64,000 nucleotides of DNA from Cymodocea nodosa. Taxonomy: Eukaryota > Streptophyta > Magnoliopsida > Alismatales > Cymodoceaceae. Shown here piece after piece: positions 11,995 through 21,600 of the stretch (positions are counted from its first letter, which is position 1; each line of letters opens with the position of its first letter). The notes under the pieces are model-generated. The model saw only the letters and a list, made by a program, of their open reading frames with translations, was not told the DNA's origin and did not search any database. The stretch covers positions 3,224,001-3,288,000 of the forward strand of contig JAZBRI010000011.1 of the NCBI GenBank assembly GCA_036874045.1, in the 5' to 3' direction. The position numbers and the translations under genes are program-made.

Positions 11995-12710
11995 TGTTAG
12001 GACCAAATGACTTACCAGAAAGGGGGTGAATGGTAAGATTATTAATTTTTAACTCATGTTCAAGACTTAGCAATAAATGATTATTTTCAGTTAATTAACA
12101 ACAAGCAAGAAACAATTTGCCTAATGATCCACAAAATAAAGAAAAACAAAACACACAAAAATTTTAAGTGGTTCACTAATAACGTCTAGTCCACCCTTAA
12201 GGGATACTTGAGCTTCATTAACTTTTTAGAACTTACAATCACTTGCTTTAAGGTTAAAGTAGGAACTAACCAATTAATCAGAACTTTCTAGTCGTAGCTC
12301 TAACCAAACTATCTTCAAAGTTTTAAGGTTGAAAACTTTAGCAAACCACCAGCTTGAAGCTATTAGAGATTTTTCATGTAGAGAGAGCTCTTGACTTGAA
12401 TTTGCACTTTTACTAAAGATCAAATCTGGAGTATATTCTGAAATTTTTGTATAGATGTGTATAATATTTGTTCTGACCTTTCTCTTACTTGCTAATTATA
12501 CTTATATCAAGAAGTATAACAATCATATTCCTTTCTAATGGATTTCTTTTGTTGTACTTATTATCTAGTAAACCTAATTTTGGTAAGTTACCATTGAGTG
12601 AACAGTAACACTAAAACCTTTTGATATTTTTGAATTTTCAGATAGTTAGTTTCATAACTCATCGAAAAGTTCTTGTAACCCTCTATTTATTTTGAAATGT
12701 GTTTTACCTA
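11995..12710 (-). repeat. Copia B 5' LTR, first part
   Basis: Begins TGTTAGGACCAAATGACTTACCAGAAAGGGGGTGAATGG, as do the LTR starts of copia D (54841, 59887) and E (62973), and contains the same CTTGAAGCT / AAAGC blocks. It stops at the ACCTA duplication where copia F is inserted and resumes at 18345. Confidence 0.85.
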
Positions 12711-13016
12711 TGTTATGCGAAGAGAAATGCGGAAAGGGAGAAGCTTGGACTCGTGGAGAAGAAAGAAGAAGACAAATGGGAAAAACGTGTGAAGCAAATG
12801 CAAAAACACCAAGGTTTAACGTGGTTCCCCAATTGGGTACGTCCACGGATGGAGCTCAACTGAATAATTCTCTAGGTGATCACAAAAGGGATACAAGATT
12901 CAACATCATCACTAAGCACACGTTGGGGGTCTATTTATAACATTTATGTAACCCCAAGTGGCTAAGGACAAAACTACCCCTATGTGTAACAAACTAATTC
13001 AAGACACATAATAACA
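12711..13016 (-). repeat. Copia F 3' LTR
   Basis: 306-bp LTR nearly identical to 18034-18339. A TATA box, TTATAAATAG on the minus strand, lies at 12931-12940. The polypurine tract follows outside it at 13017-13028 (minus strand CAAGGTGGAGAT). ORFs on either strand inside it are shadows. Confidence 0.95.
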
Positions 13017-13028
13017 ATCTCCACCTTG
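13017..13028 (-). promoter_or_regulatory. Copia F polypurine tract
   Basis: The minus strand reads CAAGGTGGAGAT directly before the 3' LTR, in the expected position. Confidence 0.7.
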
Positions 13029-13090
13029 CCTTGAATTTACAAACTCCACCTAGAACCAAACAAATTTCCATCTTCAAAAGACCCGAAGGG

Positions 13091-14260
13091 TCAACTATAA
13101 GCAAACACATTAAGTAAGTCTAAGCAATGCTTAAACTTGCTTTCAAGAACGCCTTTCGTAAACATATCGACTGGATTGTCATGTGTGTTGATCTTCAAAA
13201 TCTTCATGCGATCTTCTGTTCTAAGAAAGTGATAACGAACATCAATGTGTTTTGTCCTGTCATGAAATACATTGTCCTTTGTTAAGCTGATGGCATTGAG
13301 ACAGTCACAAAAAATTTCTACTTTATCATATCGTAGACCAAAGTCTCCAAGTAACCCCTTCAGCCAAATACCTTCTTTTGCAGCTTCTGTCATCACCATA
13401 TACTCAACCTCTATGGTGGATAAAGATATAGTAGGCTGTAGAGTAGATTTCCAACTAATAATGGAATCTGCCAATGTGAAGACATATCCTGTTAAGGATC
13501 TACGCTGATCAACATCACCTGCAAAATCTAAATCAGAATATCCAGCTACACTACAGTTATGTTTAACACCATAAATCAGTCCTACATCAGACGTACCCTT
13601 CAAGTACCTAAAGATCCTTTTCATGGCCTACCAATGACTCTTCCCTGGATTTGACATAAACCTGCTTACAACACTAAGAGGGTAAGCAAGATCCGGACGA
13701 GTACAAACCATGGCATACATAAGACTATCAACTGCTTGTGAATATGGAACTTTCTTCATGTACTCTTTTTCAAATGGCGTCTGAGGTGCCATAGCAACTG
13801 ATTATCGCAAGTTCCTATCATAGGGCGTTCCGATGGCCTTGCTTGAAGTCATACCAAACCTGCTCAAAATCTTCAAAACATAACTGTGCTGATGGAGAAA
13901 TAATCTTCCAATGTTCCTGTCATGATAAATCTCCATCCCAAGGATTTTACCTACCGATCCTAAATCCTTCATTGCAAATTCAGATTTCAATGTGTCTTTC
14001 AAAACCTGTATTTCATTGACATCTTTGGCTGCAATCAAAATGTCATCCACATACAAGAGCAAGTAAACAAATTCTTCTTTAATTTGTTTAATATAGACAC
14101 ATGAATCAAAACTGCTTCTAACAAAACCAACATCAGTGATAAAAGAATCAAATCTTTTATACCACTGCTTGGGAGATTGTTTCAGCCCATACAAAGATTT
14201 CTGCGGCTTACAAACGAGGTCTAATCTACCTCTTTCTGTAAAACTTGTTGGCTGTTCCAT
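13091..14260 (-). pseudogene. Copia F reverse transcriptase C-terminus and RNase H
   Basis: Two long ORFs in one frame (13802-14260 and 13091-13624) make up this part. The RT part has SLYGLKQSPKQWYKRF, the catalytic LLLYVDDILIAA (about 14025-14060) and KILGMEIYHDRNIG. RNase H has MKRIFRYLKGTSDVGL, YSDLDFAGDVDQRRSLTGYV, SLSTIEVEYM and the terminal VDMFTKGV. The segment between them holds stops near 13802 and 13628; the latter sits in an HW-AMKRIF context where a sense codon, probably Gln, is expected. The catalytic residues I can see are intact. The ORF ends with a stop just before the polypurine tract, so the C-terminus is complete. Confidence 0.9.
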
Positions 14261-15577
14261 CTAGATGTCCTCATCTAATTCACCATGTAAGAAAGCTATT
14301 TTCACATCCATCTGTTCAAGTTTTAAATCCTTTACTACAACAATTGCCAAAAGGACTCGAATGGAGGTGTGTCTAACTACTGGAGCAAAGACTTCATTGT
14401 AGTCCACACCCTCCTTCTGTGAAAACCCTTTTGCTACCAATCTTGCCTTATATTGTATTCCAAGGTTGTCCTGCGTTCCTAATTTCTTTTTGAACACCCA
14501 TTTGCAATCAATAATATTCCTGTCCTTGGGACGTTTTACCAACTCCCAAGTCCTATTCTTATGCAAAGTTTGTAGTTCTTCTGGTCCGCTAATGGCAGCA
14601 TTAAAACTAGGTGGGTCAGCAACCTCCGCCTCATCAGCTACCTGTAGGGCAAAAGCGACCATATTATTGTAGCCATACCTCTGTGGAGGGTGAACATCCC
14701 TCCTAGGATGATCTTTGGCAACACACCTTGAATGTGTGTCCTCAACAAATTCATCTCCTCGATCTTCTTCTAAAATCAAATGCTGATCTGTATCAACAGG
14801 AACAGACTGATCAGATATCAACGGTTGATTCAAATCAAGCTCCACCTGCTTAGGAGTTCTAGGTGGATTCAAAATAGTTGGGTTTTCTTTCTTGTGCATC
14901 AAAGAAACCTCATCAAAGGTAACATCCCTGCTATGAATGACCTTTCTTGTTTCTTTATCATATATCCTATATCCTTTTACTCCCATTCCATATCCCACAA
15001 ATATGCCTTCCTTGGCACGTGCCTCCAATTTACCATGATTAACATGGTAATACGCAAGACATCCAAATACTTTCAATTTGGAATAGTTAGCTGCTTTCTC
15101 CATCCATACTTCATAAGGGATCTTGTCGCCAATTGCATTGGATGGCAACCTGTTCATCAAATAGGAGGTTGTGTTAACAGCTTCAGCCCAAAAACATTTT
15201 TCCAGCCCAACATGAGAGAGCATACACCTAGCTCTCTCCAACAACATCCTATTAAGACGTTCTGCAACTCCATTTTGTTGTGAAGTTCCCTTGATAGTAT
15301 AATGCCTAGTTATGCCTGCATCTATGCAAAAAATGTCAAATTCAATTGAGCAAAATTCTAAACCATTATCTGTTCTCAAGTATTTTACTTTCCTCCCTAC
15401 TTGGTTTTCAACAATAACTTTCCATTGTTTAAAGTTCTTGAAGGCTTCACTCTTATGTTTCATAACGAAAACCCAAGTCATATGACTAAAGTCATCAACA
15501 ATGGAGATAAAATACTTAGAACCTGCTAAAGAGGGTTGTTGAGATGGTCCCCAACAATCTGCATGGACATAATCCAA
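14261..15577 (-). pseudogene. Copia F integrase and reverse transcriptase N-terminus
   Basis: A single open stretch of 438 aa. The integrase core begins with YVHADCWGP (first Asp), then LRTDNGLEF (second Asp) and SQQNGVAERLNR (catalytic Glu), followed by FWAEAVNTTSYLMNR and the GIFVGYGMGVKGYRIYD block. An acidic linker leads to RT: CKWVFKKKLG, YKARLVAKGFSQKEGVDY, QMDVKIAFLHGELDEDI. It stops at 14261, one codon before the usual EQP block, and the next ORF continues in the same frame. All three integrase acidic residues are present. Only this single stop separates it from the remaining RT. Confidence 0.92.
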
Positions 15578-16000
15578 CTTCCCCTTGGTAGAATGTTCTG
15601 CTCTTCCAAAGGAAACACGTTTCTATTTCCCATAGATACAATGCCTGCATAAATCAATATCTGTAAAGATATGACCATCTAACCTGCCAAGTGTACTAAA
15701 CTTCTGCATTTCCTTTAGGCCCAAATGTCCTAACCTAGAATGCCAAATAGTTGACATAGACTGTTAATCACTTATTATAGTAGCTATCGATCCAATGATA
15801 GGTTTGCCCTGAAGAATGTATAAAGGTCTATCCTTGATTCCCTTCATTACTACTAGGGAACCTTTCAAAATGTGAAGTTTACCTCCTCTACCTAAAAAAC
15901 TGAAACCTTTCTGATCAAGAGCCATTAGCGAAATAAGGCTCTTGCCTAACCTTGGCACATGCCAAACATTCTCCAAGACTTTGATCGTCCCATCATGCAT
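15578..16000 (-). pseudogene. Copia F GAG-pre-integrase zinc region
   Basis: The ORF 15764-16000 continues the protease C-terminus (VLENVWHVPRLGKSLISL) into LHILKGSLVV. After a stop at 15764 the frame goes on through an IWHSRLGHLGLKEMQKF block and a CRHCIYGK zinc motif (about 15630-15740), which has one more stop, to the start of the integrase core. This HHCC region helps integrase bind DNA. Confidence 0.82.
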
Positions 16001-16060
16001 CCTGAATCTGACAGATCCAAAACTTGTTCTATCACAAACATCATTATCTACTAAAGTGAC

Positions 16061-16966
16061 CTATCCACCGTCTACCTCCTCATATGTATAGAAATATTCT
16101 CTGTTGGGAGTCATATGATGTGATGCACCAGAATCCATAATCCAACTCTGATCGGAGTAGACACTACAACATACAGTAAGGGAGAAATCACAGTCAGACC
16201 ATGAGTCTCCATTTTCGGCGACTATTGCATTTCCCTTAATCTTCAATTTAGGGCAGTTTACCTTCCAATGCCCCTTTTCCTTGCAATAATTGCAAGTGTC
16301 CTTGGAAATTCTACCTCTACGCCTATTGTCTCTTCTACTCTGCCGTCCTCTAGACTCTGAATGATGCACTGTCAAACCTGATCTGCTAGCATCATTGCTA
16401 CCATGTGTACCCAAATGTCTCAATTCTCGAGAATGAAGACTCGATCTTACCTTCTCCAAAGTAATAGAATCTTTGCCAACCACAAAAGATTGCACAAAAT
16501 TCTCAAAGGAGAGAGGAAGAGATACCAATAAGATGAGAGCAGCATCCTCATCTTCCACAGTAACACCAATGTTCCTCAACTCCATGAGAATGGTGTTGAG
16601 TTGATCTAAATGTTGCTTCAAGGGTGTACCTTCCTTCATTCTTAGAGAAAACAGCCTTTGCTTCAACAACAGCTTATTCGTAAGAGACTTAGTCATATAC
16701 AGAGATTCTAACTTATTCCAAAGACCCAAAGCTGTATTTTCATCTGCTACTTCAATGATTATCTCATCTGATAAACATAGCAGAATAGTCGAATGTGCCT
16801 TCTCCTCTTGCTGTTCAAATTCGGTAGACTTCTTATCAAGGGTTGTCTCCACATTTAAGGGAGTCCAAATACCCTACTGTTTCAAAAGTGCTTTCATCTT
16901 AATCTACCACAAACTAAAGTTGTTCTTACCATTGAACTTTTCAACTTTCAAGGCTGAAGATGCCAT
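16061..16966 (-). pseudogene. Copia F gag and protease N-terminus
   Basis: The ATG complementary to 16964-16966 begins MASSALKVEKFNGKN, a typical copia gag start. One in-frame stop follows at about 16875, and the open stretch of 263 aa (16061-16852) continues. It has the UBN2 capsid region (LGLWNKLESLYMTKSL, LLKQRLFSLRMKEG, HLDQLNTILMEL), a basic RGRQSRRDNRRRGR segment, a zinc knuckle CNYCKEKGHWKVNC near 16255-16300, and the protease active site WIMDSGASHHMT (about 16105-16140). The DSG triad is intact. The gag start is about 1.07 kb from the LTR, a long leader for a copia element. Confidence 0.9.
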
Positions 16967-17139
16967 GACAGTAGAACAACACAAACACAGCAAGCAAATA
17001 CCAAATAATTCGGACAACAAATAAGCACAAAATTTGTTATCCCAAAGCTGTGGATGAATCTTTCATTCAAAATATCCCAACTAACAAATACAGCTACCAA
17101 ATTCAAAAGATCACTCGCAAAGAATCCAAAACAAACAAA

Positions 17140-17250
17140 GATGAGCCAAGATCACACGTATTGTCTCAAAATTCCCAAAGAACTTCAAAGAATTCCAAAG
17201 AACTGCTAAAGAATTCCAAAGAACTGGCCACACTTGATCTACCCAAAAAA
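17140..17250. repeat. Short imperfect repeats in the copia F leader
   Basis: The leader contains several copies of an AAAGAATTCCAAAGAACT-like unit of about 18-20 bp. It is non-coding and lies between gag and the GC-rich array. Confidence 0.55.
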
Positions 17251-17429
17251 GGACGAAAAAGAATTACGCAAAATCACAACAACAAACTTCAAAAGTTATG
17301 ATAGGAATTCTTACTACTCGTTTCACCAACGTGGAAATGACAGATGACCAAGTGCACATTCACAGCTTCAAGATCGCAAGCGTCAAACAAGAATTCCAAC
17401 CATGGATGCTTTGTCACGAACACAAGTCG

Positions 17430-17965
17430 CGAGCAAAGATCGCGTGAGCAAACCGTAAGCGCTGGCGTCGAACAAAGAACACAAGTGATGATAGGTGAAC
17501 GCTGGCGTCTAGCAGAATGCGAGCAATCACACACGGGCGCTGGCGCAAGCAACGACGTAGACAAATGCACACAGGCGCTAGTGTCGGGCGAGGACGTGAG
17601 CGGTTGCGTGTGGGCGCTGGCGCGGACGAAGACGCGGGCGAATACGTGTGGGTGCAGGCGTGGGCAGAGACGCGGACGTTCGCGCGGGCAAGAACGCAAG
17701 CGAATGCGCGCAAACGCTGGCATAGGCAGAGACGCAGACGATCGCACGAGCAAGAACGCAGGCAAATGCGCGCAGACGTTGGCGCGGGCGGAGACGCGGA
17801 CGATCGCACAAGCAAGAACGCGGCCGAATGCACGCATTGGGCGCGGGCATCGAGCGTCGGGCGTGGGCGTCGGGCGCAGGCGTTGGGCGTGGGCGTCGGG
17901 CGTTGGGCGCAGGCGTCGGGCGCGGGCGTTGAGCGCAGTCGTGGGCGTCGGCTCGTGCGTTGGCC
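17430..17965. repeat. GC-rich minisatellite in the copia F leader
   Basis: This is by far the most GC-rich stretch of an otherwise AT-rich window. A degenerate unit of roughly 60-70 bp (GCGGGCGGAGACGCGGACG, then ATCGCACGAGCAAGAACGC, then a CAAATGCGCGCA-like part) is repeated about four to five times. It is followed by a shorter GGGCGTGGGCGTC-type array at 17845-17945. Several long overlapping ORFs on both strands (17289-18159) arise only because stop codons are rare in GC-rich repeats; they encode Arg/Ala/Pro low-complexity strings and are not called as genes. Confidence 0.85.
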
Positions 17966-18019
17966 AAGATCTTTCTTTTCTTCTTTCAAGCCTAATCCAT
18001 GGCCAACTCCTCAAGCTTC

Positions 18020-18031
18020 GCTCTGATACCA
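18020..18031 (-). other. Copia F primer-binding site
   Basis: The minus strand reads TGGTATCAGAGC exactly, two bases from the LTR end, matching the 3' end of initiator tRNA-Met. Confidence 0.9.
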
Positions 18032-18033
18032 CT

Positions 18034-18339
18034 TGTTATGCGAAGAAAAATGCGGAAAGGGAGAAGTTTGGACTCGTGGAGAAGAAAGAAGAAGACAAAT
18101 GGGAAAAACGTGTGAAGCAAATGCAAAAACACCAAGGTTTAACGTGGTTCCCCAATTGAGTACGTCCACGGATGGAGCTCAACTAAATGATTCTCTAGGT
18201 GATCACAAAAGGGATACAAGATTCTACATCATCACTAAGCACACGTTGGGGGTCTATTTATAACATTTGTGTACCCCCAAGTGGCTAAGGACAAAACTAC
18301 CCCTATGTGTAACAAACTAATTCAAGACACATAGTAACA
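18034..18339 (-). repeat. Copia F 5' LTR
   Basis: 306-bp partner of 12711-13016. A TATA box (minus strand TTATAAATAG) at 18254-18263 is the likely transcription start region for the element RNA. Confidence 0.95.
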
Positions 18340-18344
18340 ACCTA

Positions 18345-19037
18345 TATCACTTGAGTCTTTAAGTTAAACACGTGTTAAAACTTAAGTTCAGATAGGTGAA
18401 TCTACAACCTTTTGAAACTTCTTATTTTTTGGATAGTTAACTTTCTTAACTTTTTGATTTTCCTTTAAGGGTTCCAACTATTCATTACATGGAATTTAAG
18501 TTCCTTACGTGTAACTTAAGTTTGAGTAGTTAGCCCTTCTAACTCTTCAATTTTATTTTGTTTTTGGATAGTTACTTGTTGTAACTTACCAAAAAACTCG
18601 AACAGTTAACCTTTAGTGCTTCTAACTTTTGTCATGTGAATGTTTAAGTTTCTCATGTGTAACTTAATTGTTCGAATAGTTGACTCTCTTAACTTTCCGA
18701 TTTCATTGTATTTTCAGATAGTTAGTTCTTCTAACTTTCTAAAAACTCAAATAGTTGTCTAACATTCTAAAAGTCTTCTTGTTTTTAGAGAGTTAGCATT
18801 GTAACTTTTTGAAAAGTCTTTCCTACTACTTTTAAGCTATCTTTCGGATACTTAGCTTGATAACCTTTTGAAATTCCTCTTCTTCTAAATATTTAAGTTG
18901 TGAACTATTCGAACCTCCTGCTTTCATCTATCAGTTTTAACTGAACTGTTTGTATCTATTTATCTATCAACCTATGAAATATAAAAATTGATTCTTCACA
19001 TTGATTTTTACATTATCAAAATTTAGAGGTCCTTTCA
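18345..19037 (-). repeat. Copia B 5' LTR, second part
   Basis: Continues the LTR interrupted at 12710. It has repeated TTCGGATAGTTA...TAACTTTCCGA-type palindromes and ends in ATTATCAAAATTTAGAGGTCCTTTCA, the counterpart of the TTATCAAAATACAAGGGTCCTAACA end of copia D. This marks the outer end of copia B. Confidence 0.82.
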
Positions 19038-20221
19038 ATTATTTTTGCTTGCCTACTATACACTATAGTCAATGAATTCATGATTTAAAGATGATAGATC
19101 TTGATGTAAATGACAATCGTCAATAATCTACATGTATAAACGCATCTAATGATTATTAGAGTTAAGCATATAAGCTAACATTATAACATAGCTCAAAAGA
19201 CAAGAATGGCTTCGCTCTACCTATGTATCTTCTATTCCATAAAAGATAGATACAAGTTTCACATTCCATGTATTATGTTGATGAAACACCACTTAGCTGA
19301 CATCATCTCCCTTAAAAATAAACACCATTGTTCCATGTGTAAGCTTTCAAACCCTTCTTGTCTACACATTAGCAAAAGCATTGTACATTAGATCTTACTT
19401 TTTAAAATATCATTGAATGATGAAGAGGACCACTACTTGTAGTGGTGGCAAATAAGGAACAATGTAGCATTATTTTTTTAGCAATAGAAGAGAATATATT
19501 AAAAATCAATAAAAAGAAGAGCCTACACAAGGTATATGCTAGCTAAAATGAAACAAAATAATAAAGGAAAAACAGGACTTCAAGGAGGAAGCCCAAACAA
19601 AGAAAACAAGAAAATAAACTTGCCATAGAAAAATGTTACAATTAGGAGTTAGCTCATAAAGTAATAAGAATTTACAATCACACCAACAACTTTGCATCAT
19701 TCATGGCCATACCATCACCCCAAGACTTGATCCAACTAGCCAAAATGTCACATTATAATACTCAAATAGATGTGTGTAATGTTAAGGTGGAAGTGCATAG
19801 TCAAGGAATGGGTTCATAACTCTTTAGGTCTGTTGAATTGAATTAAAATTTCATTTTGTTGATAACCAATCACCACAAAAAAATGATGACATGAATCTTG
19901 TGTTGTTCATGGAAATAAAAAGTTACTTTGAGATAATAACAAGATTCTTCAAGAGATTATCAACATCACATGGACAAGTGAGAAATTAACATAGCATCAA
20001 ATATCTTCTTTGATCTTGGCAAGAAATTTTTTTTAAGAATTTGTTGTTTTAAATGTATATCATTGATAATGGGACACTAACCACCTTGTAAAACATTAAA
20101 GACAAAGAGCTTGCATAAGCTATATGTAAACAAAGAAAAACAATAAAAGCAAAGTATAGAAAGATTTTGTTATTCCATTAACAACCACCTATACCTATTG
20201 GAAGAACGACAAGATATGACT
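19038..20221. other. No recognisable gene; unclassified AT-rich DNA
   Basis: No coding region could be supported. Two stretches resemble each other loosely (19490-19580 and 20070-20165: AAGAAGAGCCTACACAAGGTATATG-like with AAATAAAGGAAAA tails) and may be remnants of a non-LTR element, but no reverse transcriptase is readable. Confidence 0.35.
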
Positions 20222-21600
20222 TCTCAAATTTGATCGATAACATAGATTATTTTGTCGTAATGATGCAATTGAGATTGGTAAGAGTTTTTCATTGAAAGCT
20301 TCTTAAATTTTGAAGGATTGTAGTATCATAAGGAGGGTGAATTGTGTCTTTAGAAATTAAAAATTCTAGCAGATAAAATAAGAACACAAAACACTCATTA
20401 TTTGTAATTCTATTCTTATTATTGATAAAGAAGGAATTTACAATCGTTTATAGTACAATTCTCTACTTGTTGGTTTTAATACAATTTAATCTGAGATACA
20501 ACTCAATATAAAATAAACTTTATTCTAATCTTAATTGAATTATATTTTTCAAACTTGAACTTTTGTATATAGCTTTTGATTCTTCTAGATCTTTGCTTTG
20601 CTTTTGTATCTCCTTTCTTCAAATCTCTAAGACTTCTTTAAGATAACTCTTTCTCTCTATTTTGCTAGTATTTTTCTGTATAGGTTGGATATCTCTTTCT
20701 CTCGGTTGAGATTCTTTTGTTTTGTGTAGGGATGAATGAAGTGTAGCTTATACCCTTTATTTATAGTAGTAGAATTGTGATTTTACGTTCAACATATTCA
20801 TTCACTTAATTCATAATTCATGATTTCACATACTATTTTAAATTTAAATTATCCACATTCTCTATTATCTTTTTGAATTTCTACAATCTCCACTATATTT
20901 TTGAATTTCCATGATCTATTCTCATAGAACAATCAAAAATCTTCTTTTTGAAGAACTATAAAATATATCTTCTAAATCACTACTTTAGTTAAACACTTAT
21001 CCTTTAAGACCTATAAAAACTCAAACACTTATCTATAACTCTTAAAGTTTTTTCACCTACAAAACATGTGACTAAAATAACAAAACTTAACTTTTCGTTA
21101 ACCACTTTAAAGAACTTGAACAATTATCCATCTATGTGTAAAAACTTGAATAGTTATTTAACTCTTCGACTTTCTTTTACTGAATACACATGGAAAACAC
21201 ATGAAAACTTAAAGTATTAAAAACACACATGTAGATAACTTTATCTATACAAATTTTTAATATAACTCTTCAACTAACTTAAAACATTAAATTATAACTA
21301 TACAACTCTTTTCTAACTTTGTTAATACCTAACTATGTGACTAATAAACTTAGATTTATTTAGACTTATTTATAGATTTAGTAAAAATATTTATCATCAA
21401 AATAAAATTCTTAATAGATTTGGTTGGCAACATAGATGATGTCATCAAGATGAAACTGTTAGGATTTAACAAGGTTTTTCATTGGAGGCTTCTTGGATTT
21501 GGTTGACAACATAGAAGATTATGTAGTTGGGATGATGCAGTTGGGATACGTTGTTGGGATAATGTTGTAGTTGGGATTTAACAAGAGCTTCTTGAATTTG
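20222..21600. repeat. Short tandem array of ~85-90 bp units, interrupted by an LTR
   Basis: A unit with TTTGGTTGACAACATAGA, AGTTGGGATTTAACAAG and TTTTTCATTGGAGGCTTCTT appears degenerately at 20222-20318, 21419-21495 and 21495-21600. A decayed copia-like LTR (20319-21414) lies between the first and second copies, so the array probably predates it. Confidence 0.55.
20319..21414 (-). repeat. Decayed copia-like LTR (I)
   Basis: Starts TGTAGTATCATAAGGAGGGTGAATTGTGTC and matches the start at 53413 (TGTAAGATCGTTGTATCATAAGAGGGGGGTG). The other end, TTATCATCAAAATAAAATTCTTA, resembles the usual LTR end ATCATCAAAA...CCTAACA. No internal element sequence is attached, so it may be a solo LTR; no clean duplication is visible. 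Confidence 0.5.

Larger units (their letters stand above)
12711..18339 (-). mobile_element. Copia element F (Tork/Tnt1-like), complete, youngest-looking
   Basis: Complete element of 5629 bp. The LTRs are 306 bp at both ends (12711-13016 and 18034-18339), with TGTTATGCGAAG...TAACA ends. A perfect ACCTA target duplication lies at 12706-12710 and 18340-18344. The order on the minus strand is 5' LTR, primer-binding site, a leader of about 1.07 kb with a GC-rich minisatellite, gag-pol (16966 to 13091), polypurine tract, 3' LTR. The two LTRs are very similar and gag-pol is broken by only a few stops, so it is the best preserved element here. It is nested in the 5' LTR of copia B. Confidence 0.96.
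1..19037 (-). mobile_element. Copia element B (Sire/Maximus-like), partial, with nested insertions
   Basis: Minus-strand Ty1/copia element that starts with a 5' LTR ending near 19037 on the plus strand and runs off the left edge inside RNase H. In element order it has the LTR, a primer-binding site (11983-11994), gag (10495-11990), then protease, integrase and RT (1-2677). A gypsy solo LTR (2678-10494) interrupts it between gag and protease, and copia F (12711-18339) interrupts the LTR. Removing the insertions gives an LTR of about 1.4 kb, the same length as the LTRs of copia D. The long LTR and motifs such as ERKNR, YVDDIIFGAT and RPD-CLC point to the Sire/Maximus group; that placement is inferred from motifs. 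The 3' LTR is outside the window, so no target duplication can be checked. Confidence 0.88.

Noticed and set aside
12692..12940. Plus-strand ORF of 82 aa, repeated at 18033-18263
   Set aside because: It lies within the 306-bp LTR of copia F at both ends, antisense to the element, and has no domain.
17289..18159. Several long overlapping ORFs (129-271 aa) on both strands
   Set aside because: They overlap one another in different frames within a GC-rich tandem repeat and encode Arg/Ala/Pro-rich low-complexity strings; the length comes from rare stop codons.
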